NCBI GenBank assembly: GCA_905214905.1
Contig: CAJMNK010000093.1
Coordinates: 1-5,752, forward strand
DNA: 5,752 bases
Origin: an uncultured bacterium
GTDB taxonomy: Bacteria; Actinomycetota; Coriobacteriia; Coriobacteriales; Coriobacteriaceae
Direction: 5' to 3'
Each line of letters starts with the position of its first letter. Within the stretch, counting starts at the first letter, position 1. Below, piece by piece: positions 1-5,280 of this stretch. Position numbers and translations under genes: made by a program. The notes beneath the pieces were generated by a model. The model was not told the origin of the DNA. It did no database searches and saw nothing but the letters and a program-made list of their open reading frames with translations.

Positions 1-10
1 GAGTTCCGCA

Positions 11-47
11 CGCAAAGAAGGCCACTTAATGTGGCCTTCGTCTTGCG
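11..47 (-). terminator. Intrinsic terminator of the cell-wall hydrolase gene
   Basis: A 9-bp perfect stem (17-25 with 31-39, GAAGGCCAC/GTGGCCTTC) closes a 5-base loop. Read on the minus strand it is followed by TTTGCG. The outer bases CGCAA (11-15) and TTGCG (43-47) can extend the stem past a small internal bulge. It lies about 60 bases beyond the stop codon of the minus-strand gene, where its terminator is expected. The T-run is short (three), so termination strength is uncertain. The 60 bases between it and the stop codon hold nothing recognisable. Confidence 0.7.
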
Positions 48-106
48 CAGGACTGCCCGAGCAGGCAATCAAATATATTGCGGGCGGGCACGCGGCCCAG
101 CTTGCT

Positions 107-1312
107 TTACGACAGCGCAATACCGCCAAGCCAGCCCCAACGCACGCCAGAGCCAGTACCATAGAAGCTAATAAACGAATCAAGCGACTTAGACGTAATG
201 GCGCCCTCGTTGCTCATTACGATGCCGCCGCCAACGTAGATACCCACATGACCGTAGATAAGGCCCGGAGCACCCGTGCCGCTGTGCGAGGAATCGGCCA
301 CGATCATGCCCACCTGCAGCGCCGAGCGGTCGGAGCTATAGCACCAGGCGTTGAACATGTCACACGCGTTGCCGCCAAAATAGCCCACGCCGGCATTGCG
401 GAAGACATTGGTAACCCACGCCGCGCACCAGTTCTGACCCGGCGAAGGCGTGGAGTAGCACGCGTTGACGACGGCCTGCTGCTTGCCCGAGCCGGCATTC
501 TGCTGCGGAGTTCCGGGCGCATACGATCCACCGCCCGAGCTCGAACCACCCGAGTAGGAATTGTTCTTGTTCGCGGCGGCCGCGGCAGCGGCGGCCTTCC
601 TAGCGGCCTCCTCGGCCTGGGCGGCAGCGAGAATCTCGGAATCGCGCTGAGCCATGAGCTCCTTGACGTCGTCGGAAAGACCGTTCAGCACGGTCTGGAC
701 TTCTTGCTGCTTGGCCTGCATATCCTGCATCTGAGCCGTCTGCTGGTCCTTGAGTTTCTCCAGGTTGGCCTTTTGTGCTTCGAGCTCGGTCTTCTGCGCG
801 TCGAGCTCAGCCTGAATCGTCTGGATATCCTCGATGGCATCGCGGTCGCTCTTGTTGATCTTCTCAACGTAATGCGCGTTGGCGACGAGTTCCTCAAACG
901 AGCCAGAGGCCAGCAGCAGCGACAGGATGTTCGTACCGCCGGACTTGTAGCTGGCGGCCACGCGATCGGAAAGGTCGTTGCGCTTCTTCTTGAGCTCGGC
1001 CTTCTTTTCATCGATCTGGGCCTGCGTGTCGTCAATCTTGCCCTGGACATTCTCGATGTCGTTGAGGGTCTGGGCATTCTTGTTGGCGAGCGCCGCGTAC
1101 TCATTGGCAATGCTGTCGAGCTGAGCCTGGACCTCGTCGAGCTGGGCCTGGGCGGCATTCAGTTTGTCGGTGGTTTCTTGACTGGCCTCAGCCGCATGGG
1201 CGCGGGCGGGCAGGCCAAAAAGAACAGCCGCAGAAGCGGCGCCGAAAAGAGCCTTAAGGGCAGTGCGGCGCGAAAGCTCCTGCGTAAAGATGGAATCGTT
1301 GTTTGGTGACAT
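107..1312 (-). CDS. Secreted coiled-coil peptidoglycan hydrolase, PcsB/CwlO-like, with C-terminal CHAP/NlpC-P60-type domain
   Basis: The 401-residue product is probably exported and cleaves peptidoglycan during growth or division. Residues 1-40 form a signal peptide with a twin-arginine motif (SRRTALK, 14-20), a hydrophobic stretch (about 20-34) and a likely cut after AHA (38-40). Residues 45-235 are heptad-rich coiled coil and include a segment around 119-160 (YKSGG, then SLLLASGSFEEL) typical of PcsB/CwlO N-terminal domains. An Ala run and a Ser/Gly linker (236-275) lead to the catalytic domain (about 278-401), with probable nucleophile Cys296 (NWCAAW), His355 (GHVGIYVG) and a polar third residue near Asn368/Glu369. 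The ATG start is supported by GGAG at 1318-1321, 5 bases upstream. In PcsB-type proteins the coiled coil restrains the hydrolase and couples it to membrane partners such as FtsEX; no partner is seen here. Amidase versus endopeptidase activity cannot be decided from sequence. Confidence 0.88.
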   Translation of the reverse strand: MSPNNDSIFTQELSRRTALKALFGAASAAVLFGLPARAHAAEASQETTDKLNAAQAQLDEVQAQLDSIANEYAALANKNAQTLNDIENVQGKIDDTQAQIDEKKAELKKKRNDLSDRVAASYKSGGTNILSLLLASGSFEELVANAHYVEKINKSDRDAIEDIQTIQAELDAQKTELEAQKANLEKLKDQQTAQMQDMQAKQQEVQTVLNGLSDDVKELMAQRDSEILAAAQAEEAARKAAAAAAAANKNNSYSGGSSSGGGSYAPGTPQQNAGSGKQQAVVNACYSTPSPGQNWCAAWVTNVFRNAGVGYFGGNACDMFNAWCYSSDRSALQVGMIVADSSHSGTGAPGLIYGHVGIYVGGGIVMSNEGAITSKSLDSFISFYGTGSGVRWGWLGGIALS

Positions 1313-1333
1313 ATGTACTCCGTTACATGCTTA

Positions 1334-1363
1334 TTTATATGTCGCTCAACTCAAACATATTAA
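1334..1363 (-). promoter_or_regulatory. Possible promoter of the hydrolase gene
   Basis: On the minus strand, TATAAA (1334-1339) is preceded after 18 bases by TTAATA (1358-1363), a 4/6 match to a -35 box. It sits just upstream of the GGAG and ATG of the hydrolase gene, leaving a short leader. The -10 is good and the -35 is weak. The rest of the divergent intergenic region (1364-1500) is AT-richer than the genes but shows no riboswitch or operator that I can recognise. Confidence 0.35.
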
Positions 1364-1514
1364 CGCACATCGCGCTTGTCCCAACTATTTCCACGAACGG
1401 CTGGAAAAGCATGGTCAGCGGCTCGCAAATACGTCCCACACCAAAGGTAAGGATTATGCAAATAACACCCTATGAGTACGTTAATATCAATCCTCTGGTT
1501 TTCCTGCCCCGCGT

Positions 1515-1543
1515 GTTTTGGGCGCCCCCAGCTGCGCTATACT
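1515..1543 (+). promoter_or_regulatory. Probable galE promoter
   Basis: TATACT (1538-1543) is a 5/6 match to the -10 consensus and lies 37 bases before the galE ATG, so transcription would start near 1550. The -35 is poor: GTTTTG at 1515-1520 with a 17-base spacer is the best placed. A GC-rich palindrome (GGGCGCCC, 1520-1527) fills the spacer and could be bound by a regulator, but this is only a possibility. Confidence 0.5.
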
Positions 1544-1580
1544 CCCCTCAAGAAGTGTTCCTGATTCGATAGGAGACTAC

Positions 1581-2642
1581 ATGTCCAAAGCACTCGACCC
1601 CAAAGACACCTGCGTCCTCGTTACCGGCGGCGCCGGCTTTATCGGCTCGCACACCGTCGTTCAGCTGCTCGAGGGTGGCTACCAGGTTGTCGTCGTCGAT
1701 GACCTCTCCAACTCCAGCGCCGTTGCCATCGACCGCGTCAAGACCATCGTGGGCGACGAGGCCGCCAAGAACCTCACCTTCTACGAGGCCAACGTGCTCG
1801 ACCGCGATGCGATGAACAAGATCTTCGATACCCACCAGATCGACCGCGTCATCCACTTCGCCGGCTTTAAGGCCGTTGGCGAGTCGGTGAGCAAGCCCGT
1901 CGAGTACTACCACAACAATATCGAGAACACCCTGGTGCTCATCGATGTCATGCGCAACCACGGCTGTAAGTCCATCATCTTCTCGAGCTCTTCGACCGTC
2001 TACGGCGATCCGGACAATCCGCCCGTCACCGAGGAAGACCCCAAGAAGCCCGCGACCAACCCCTATGGTTGGACCAAGTGGATGATTGAGCAGATCCTCA
2101 TGGACGTCCACACCGCCGACCCCGAGTGGGACGTCGTGCTGCTCCGTTATTTCAATCCCATCGGTGCCCATCCGTCGGGCCTGATCGGCGAGGACCCCAA
2201 GGGCATCCCCAACAACCTGGTGCCCTACGTCGCCCAGGTCGCCGTCGGTAAGCTCGAGGCCGTTCAGGTCTTTGGCAACGACCACCCCACCCCCGACGGC
2301 ACCGGCGTGCGCGACTACATCCACGTGTGCGACCTGGCATCCGGTCACGTTGCCGCCCTCAACTGGATGAACGGCAAGACCGGCGTCGAGATCTTTAACC
2401 TGGGCACCGGCACCGGCACCTCGGTACTCGAGGTCGTCGCCGCCTTCTCCAAGGCCTGCGGCAAGGAGCTGCCCTACGTGATTCGCGAGCGCCGTGCCGG
2501 CGATATCGCCGCCAACTGGTGCGATGCCTCCAAGGCCGAACGCATGATGGGCTGGAAGGCCCAGTACGACATCGCGGACATGTGCCGCGACAGCTGGAAT
2601 TGGCAGAGCCATAACCCCAACGGCTTCGCCGACGCCGAGTAG
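1581..2642 (+). CDS. galE: UDP-glucose 4-epimerase
   Basis: This enzyme interconverts UDP-galactose and UDP-glucose in the Leloir pathway, using tightly bound NAD in the cytoplasm. The 353-residue product has the normal length and is an extended short-chain dehydrogenase/reductase. The NAD-binding GxxGxxG motif is at G16-G22 (TGGAGFIGSH). The catalytic set is the Ser cluster SSSSTVYG (135-142, Ser137 by analogy with E. coli Ser124), Tyr162 and Lys166 (PYGWTK). RYFNPIGAHPSG (189-200) and GTGVRDYIHV (240-249) are hallmark GalE segments. The start is the ATG at 1581 with AGGAG at 1571-1575, 5 bases upstream; an in-frame longer frame from 1518 lacks a ribosome site and would run over the promoter. 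Arg codons are all CGC or CGT, unlike the genes further right. No other gal gene is adjacent. The residue at the substrate gate (E. coli Tyr299) is Asn312, see findings. Confidence 0.97.
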   Translation: MSKALDPKDTCVLVTGGAGFIGSHTVVQLLEGGYQVVVVDDLSNSSAVAIDRVKTIVGDEAAKNLTFYEANVLDRDAMNKIFDTHQIDRVIHFAGFKAVGESVSKPVEYYHNNIENTLVLIDVMRNHGCKSIIFSSSSTVYGDPDNPPVTEEDPKKPATNPYGWTKWMIEQILMDVHTADPEWDVVLLRYFNPIGAHPSGLIGEDPKGIPNNLVPYVAQVAVGKLEAVQVFGNDHPTPDGTGVRDYIHVCDLASGHVAALNWMNGKTGVEIFNLGTGTGTSVLEVVAAFSKACGKELPYVIRERRAGDIAANWCDASKAERMMGWKAQYDIADMCRDSWNWQSHNPNGFADAE

Positions 2643-2651
2643 CCACTCCCC

Positions 2652-2689
2652 CGTGCTAGGTTTTGTGGCATGCCTCAAAACCTAGCACG
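2652..2689. repeat. Nested palindrome A (REP-like)
   Basis: A 38-base near-perfect inverted repeat: arms of 14 bases (CGTGCTAGGTTTTG at 2652-2665 and its complement at 2676-2689) enclose T, the palindrome GGCATGCC (2667-2674) and T. The only mismatch is T opposite T. It begins 9 bases after the galE stop codon. No T-run follows on either strand, so it is not a standard intrinsic terminator, although such a hairpin could protect the 3' end of the galE mRNA. It shares its plan and several base blocks with the palindrome at 2723-2753. Confidence 0.85.
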
Positions 2690-2722
2690 CGACATGCTCG
2701 GCACATGCCGCTTCCTGCATGG

Positions 2723-2753
2723 GTAGATTTCTAGACATGTCCCAAAAATCTAC
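2723..2753. repeat. Nested palindrome B, diverged relative of palindrome A
   Basis: Arms GTAGATTT (2723-2730) and AAATCTAC (2746-2753) enclose the palindrome GACATGTC (2734-2741) with 3 and 4 unpaired bases on its two sides. Aligned with palindrome A, the left half shares TAG.TTT....G.CATG without gaps, and the right half shares CATGYCYCAAAA and then CTA. The two therefore look like diverged copies of one family. It ends 2 bases before the terminator stem. Confidence 0.7.
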
Positions 2754-2755
2754 TG

Positions 2756-2788
2756 GCCCCGGCCTCCAATGTGAGGTCGGGGCTTTTT
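2756..2788 (+). terminator. Strong intrinsic terminator downstream of galE
   Basis: An 11-bp stem (GCCCCGGCCTC at 2756-2766 with GAGGTCGGGGC at 2773-2783, one G-T pair) has a 6-base loop and is followed directly by TTTTT (2784-2788). It ends galE transcription on the plus strand. The T-run coincides with the point where the insertion-sequence remnant is cut, so its last bases may derive from that element. Confidence 0.9.
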
Positions 2789-3005
2789 AGGAACTCGTTC
2801 TCGAGCTCGAGCTCGCGCATGCACTTGCGGCCGCCGCGACCGGGTGGTTGGTCAGCTCCTTCTTCCTGACCGTCACCCATCTTCCCAGGGTCTTCTCGTT
2901 GATGCCGAGGTCGGCTGCCACTTGGGCGATGGGCTTCCCCGACGCGGCGGCGAAGTCTGCGGCCTCGGCGCGGTACCCCGCTGTGTAGGAGGGCCCGTCT
3001 GCCAT
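2787..3005 (-). pseudogene. IS3-family transposase OrfA, truncated and frameshifted
   Basis: OrfA is the DNA-binding half of the IS3 transposase. The start is the ATG at 3005 with AGGAG 8 bases upstream; a longer in-frame start at 3059 has no such site. Residues 1-52 are a clear HTH_Tnp_1-type domain (GYRAEAADFAAASGKPIAQV, then ADLGINEKTLGRWV). After about residue 53 the frame turns into low-complexity Ala/Ser and stops at 2787-2789 (72 residues; intact OrfA is about 90-110). In another minus-strand frame at about 2790-2835 the expected continuation is readable: GGRKCMRELELENEFLK, the OrfA leucine-zipper end. A frameshift, possibly with a small deletion, therefore lies near 2835-2855. The sequence then ends at the A-run where IS3 elements usually have their programmed frameshift site. 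It is not expected to make transposase; the 72-residue peptide could still bind DNA. Confidence 0.78.
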
Positions 3006-3097
3006 GACTGACACTCCTTTCTTTTTGGCGCTGAAACGATTATCGCCGCTCAACGCCATTCCTCTAAGTCAAGTGTCCTTGAATACGATACAGTTCA
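2788..3097 (-). mobile_element. Remnant of an IS3-family insertion sequence (left part only)
   Basis: The segment holds the start of an IS3-type OrfA, its leader, and a probable outer end. Read on the minus strand from 3097 it begins TGAACTGTATCG, and GGACACTTGAC follows shortly after. The 5'-TG and this wording fit left ends of IS3-family (IS150-like) elements as I remember them. The rest of OrfA, all of OrfB and the right inverted repeat are missing. The inner break is at the A-run around 2784-2788. The exact outer boundary is uncertain by a few bases and no target duplication can be tested, because the other end is lost. Confidence 0.6.
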
Positions 3098-3217
3098 AAT
3101 GGACGAGGAGAATCTGGCGCTCCTCTCGATGAGCCCGGAGAGGTCCCTGGTCGTCACCTTCCCCCGCGCGAACGCGAAGCGGACGGCGGCGAGCCATGTC
3201 CTCACCGCGCGTTCCAT
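3095..3217 (-). pseudogene. Short reading frame cut by the IS remnant, possibly the start of a divergent gene
   Basis: An ATG at 3217 is preceded directly by an in-frame stop, so it is the only start, with GAGG at 3227-3230 9 bases upstream. It gives 40 residues beginning MERAVRTWLAAVRFAFARGK and followed by VTTRDLSGLIERS, which has the look of the first helices of a helix-turn-helix domain. The stop codon (3095-3097) falls at the probable IS end, as if the insertion cut off the gene. It would be divergent from the ATPase operon. The opposite strand is also open (3099-3221, 40 residues, MDEENLALL at its start), and the two frames share wobble positions, so codon bias cannot choose between them. 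I do not recognise a family with confidence. Confidence 0.33.
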
Positions 3218-3228
3218 TTAGGGAGTCC

Positions 3229-3257
3229 TCGAGAAGTCGATCTCTCTGTGCGATAAT
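3229..3257 (+). promoter_or_regulatory. Probable promoter of the ATPase-nuclease operon
   Basis: GATAAT (3252-3257) is a 5/6 match to the -10 box and carries the extended -10 TG one base upstream (TGCGATAAT, 3249-3257). TCGAGA (3229-3234), a 4/6 match to the -35, sits at an ideal 17-base spacing. Transcription would start near 3264 and give a leader of about 35 bases before the TTG start at 3299. Confidence 0.5.
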
Positions 3258-3298
3258 CGAGCTATTGAGTCTCGCGAGTTTAGAGCTGGTGATATGCA

Positions 3299-4597
3299 TT
3301 GAAAATCAAGATGAAAAACATCGGCAGGGTCGCTGAGGCCGATATCGAGATTAATGGTATTGCCGTGATCGCCGGGGAGAACGGGACGGGGAAAAGCACG
3401 GTTGGAAAAGCGCTTTATGCGGCCTTCAACAGCATGTCCGATTCGGAGAACAAAATCGACCGCATGAGGCGCAATAGTGTTGAGCGCGCCATCAGGAAGG
3501 CATATGTGGGAAGCCCTCTCGACTCCACGTCTCGCCACAGGCGAACTGCTGGAAGAATGAATAGTTTCATCGACAGGGTTTTTTCGGGCGAGTGCACGAG
3601 GGACGAGCTTATTGATGAGATAAAGGAGTATTACGGGGAGGAGATCTCCCGTGAGATCGAATCCGATTTCACGAATGGCGTAGCAGGAGTTGCCGATCAG
3701 ATTATCGAGATCATGGATATCTCCGATGATGAGGTATTTCGTGCGATTGCGACAAACAGGTTCCGAAGCGAGTTCAACGGCCAGATCAATTCGGTTTTCG
3801 GCGAAGAGCCCGGGAAGGTCGAACTCCAGATAAAGGACGCATCTACGGTTTTCTCGGTTGCAAGTGACGAGGTGGCGGAGGTGCACGATAGGAGGGTTTT
3901 GCGATTCAGGGCGCATTATCTGGACGACCCGTTCCTGATCGATTCTCTCGGAGGACCCTACGGCCCCGCTTTTCGGTTCAAGCCCCTCCTTGGACACCAG
4001 GAGGAGCTGCGGCAAGATTTGATTCAGGCGACCATCCGTAACGATGACAGCGAGTCCTCGCTGTTCGAAGAGATCGCGAAGGAGCGACACCTGAAGGTTC
4101 TCATGGACAAGGTTTCCTCCTTATGTCCGGGGCATTTCGAGAGGAGCGAAAGTCGCGGTCACCTTACGTATCTCGAAGAGGGCTTCGCTCGGGGGTTGGA
4201 GCCTGGGAACCTTTCTGCTGGCTTGAAGACGTTCGCCATCATGAAGGTGCTCTTGAAGTCCGGCGCGCTAGATGCCGGAGGGACTATTATCCTCGATGAA
4301 CCCGAGATTCATCTTCATCCTGCATGGCAGCTGGCCTTCGCCGAGATAATCGTGCTGCTCCAGAAAGAGCTCGGGATGCACGTCTTAATGAGCACCCATA
4401 GTCCATATTTCCTGAATGCGATCGAAGTGTATTCTAAGAAGCACGCTGTTGATGGATTGTGCTCATATTATCTTGCGGAGACCTGCACTGATGGACGCTC
4501 TCGCTTTGCCGATATAACCGGCTCGACTGAGGTCGCCTACGAGAAGCTGGCGGCTCCTTTTGATACGCTTGAGAGGGAGGAGTACGGCCTTGAGTAG
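3299..4597 (+). CDS. OLD/AAA_15-AAA_21-type ABC-like ATPase, no TOPRIM domain; candidate defence sensor
   Basis: The 432-residue product has the SMC/Rad50/OLD-type ATPase layout. Walker A is at 26-34 (GENGTGKST). The ABC signature is at 304-310 (NLSAGLK). Walker B with catalytic acid is at 329-334 (TIILDE), followed by PEIHLHPAW, and the H-loop is at 365-370 (STHSPY). Residues about 45-260 are an insert with little recognisable similarity and no long coiled coil. OLD nucleases carry a C-terminal TOPRIM domain; here the protein ends about 65 residues after the H-loop, so the nuclease function seems to reside in the next gene. The start is TTG at 3299 with a weak site (TGGTGA, 3287-3292); the ATG at 3311 has no ribosome site and would clip the first strand. 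Arg codons include many AGG, which galE never uses, suggesting acquisition by transfer. Such ATPases act as sensors or scaffolds in Septu, PARIS and similar systems; a role in phage defence here is inferred. A DNA-repair role is the main alternative. Confidence 0.88.
   Translation: MKIKMKNIGRVAEADIEINGIAVIAGENGTGKSTVGKALYAAFNSMSDSENKIDRMRRNSVERAIRKAYVGSPLDSTSRHRRTAGRMNSFIDRVFSGECTRDELIDEIKEYYGEEISREIESDFTNGVAGVADQIIEIMDISDDEVFRAIATNRFRSEFNGQINSVFGEEPGKVELQIKDASTVFSVASDEVAEVHDRRVLRFRAHYLDDPFLIDSLGGPYGPAFRFKPLLGHQEELRQDLIQATIRNDDSESSLFEEIAKERHLKVLMDKVSSLCPGHFERSESRGHLTYLEEGFARGLEPGNLSAGLKTFAIMKVLLKSGALDAGGTIILDEPEIHLHPAWQLAFAEIIVLLQKELGMHVLMSTHSPYFLNAIEVYSKKHAVDGLCSYYLAETCTDGRSRFADITGSTEVAYEKLAAPFDTLEREEYGLE
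4575..4582 (+). promoter_or_regulatory. Ribosome binding site that fixes the TTG start of the nuclease-like gene
   Basis: GGGAGGAG lies inside the last codons of the ATPase gene, 7 bases before the TTG at 4590. It is the strongest Shine-Dalgarno match in the window after that of galE. It argues for TTG 4590 over the in-frame TTG at 4560, which would place this site inside the coding sequence. Confidence 0.8.
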
Positions 4598-5258
4598 CGA
4601 CCTGTGCGCCTCCTGCCCTCATCCGAACTCTCCCGCGGTGCCAGATGGCAGCGATGGTTGCTCCCGTTGCAGGACCTGTATCCTAAGGGACTGCACGTCG
4701 ACCATCTCCAAAACATCCAGAGACGGGAGCGTCTCTCTTGTGGATGACGATTTGCCTGTTGTCAATTTTGACTCTGTTAAAGAATGCTACTGCAAGAAGG
4801 TCAATAGGTGGATGCAACTCCCGCGCTCCGCCGATGCGCTGTATTGCGATCGGGAAACGTTATATCTAGTCGAATTTAAAAACGGCAGTCTGAAGGAGAC
4901 GCTGGGGAAGAGGCTCAATCCCAAGGATGACGAAGAGCTTGGTATCAATCTTGGCCAAAGGGACGCCCTCATCGAGAAGTGCAAGGACAGCGTTTTGATC
5001 TGCTCGGACCTGTGGGGAAAGAGGACGAGATGGTTTCGCGAGCACTGCGTCTTTGTTTTGGTATACAACGAGGACAAGAACAAGACCGCGTTGAAGCGGG
5101 TTGCCAGCTCGATTAGGAAAAAAGCGCGTTTTGGGCTTCCTGACAAATTGAAAGGTTTTTGCGTGAAGGATGTCTTGACGCTAACCGAAAAGGAGTTTTC
5201 GACATCGCTCCTTTCAACTTGGCGAGACGCAGAAGAAATCGCGGAGGTCGACGCGTAG
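4590..5258 (+). CDS. Cysteine-rich protein with a PD-(D/E)xK-like motif; candidate nuclease partner of the ATPase
   Basis: The 222-residue product starts at a TTG overlapping the ATPase stop by 8 bases, so the two are probably translationally coupled and made as partners. The N-terminus is a cysteine cluster (Cys6, 9, 24, 27, 30, 35; CxxC, then CxxCxxC), which suggests a zinc or iron-sulfur site. Residues 79-100 read RSADALYCD, then LYLVEFKNGS, giving Asp82-x12-Glu95-Phe-Lys97, the D...ExK core of PD-(D/E)xK nucleases on two predicted strands. Glu65 in the preceding helix and Gln123 downstream are possible extra active-site residues. A strand-rich segment (CVFVLVYNEDKN, 153-164) and RFGLPDKLKGF (180-190) follow. 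There is no HNH motif as in PtuB, and no convincing TOPRIM. Arg AGG/AGA codons are frequent, as in its neighbour. I do not recognise a named family; the nuclease assignment rests on the motif and context. Confidence 0.75.
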   Translation: MSSDLCASCPHPNSPAVPDGSDGCSRCRTCILRDCTSTISKTSRDGSVSLVDDDLPVVNFDSVKECYCKKVNRWMQLPRSADALYCDRETLYLVEFKNGSLKETLGKRLNPKDDEELGINLGQRDALIEKCKDSVLICSDLWGKRTRWFREHCVFVLVYNEDKNKTALKRVASSIRKKARFGLPDKLKGFCVKDVLTLTEKEFSTSLLSTWRDAEEIAEVDA

Positions 5259-5280
5259 GAGACCGAAAAGCATCCGGTGG

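Noticed and set aside
29..1309. 426-residue plus-strand open frame opposite the hydrolase gene
   Set aside because: It is the antisense shadow of a well-supported coding gene; its translation is low-complexity Leu/Gly/Val repeats mirroring the coiled coil, and it has no ribosome site or domain.
1548..2678. 376-residue minus-strand open frame opposite galE
   Set aside because: It is an antisense shadow of galE in GC-rich sequence, dominated by Val, Gly, Asp and His, with no recognisable domain.
2652..2753. CRISPR array or riboswitch in the palindromic region
   Set aside because: There are only two diverged palindromes without regular spacers, and the region lies downstream of a gene, not in a leader.
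3099..3221. Plus-strand 40-residue reading frame upstream of the ATPase
   Set aside because: There is no ribosome site before its ATG at 3099, it starts inside the probable IS boundary, and it is fully antisense to a frame with a better start context. It was kept only as an alternative in the entry for 3095-3217.
3218..4090. 290-residue minus-strand open frame opposite the ATPase
   Set aside because: The plus strand carries all ATPase motifs in order; this frame shows none and is a shadow.
4560..4589. Upstream TTG start at 4560 for the nuclease-like gene
   Set aside because: It adds ten basic residues with no ribosome site and would bury the strong GGGAGGAG within the coding sequence; TTG 4590 is preferred.
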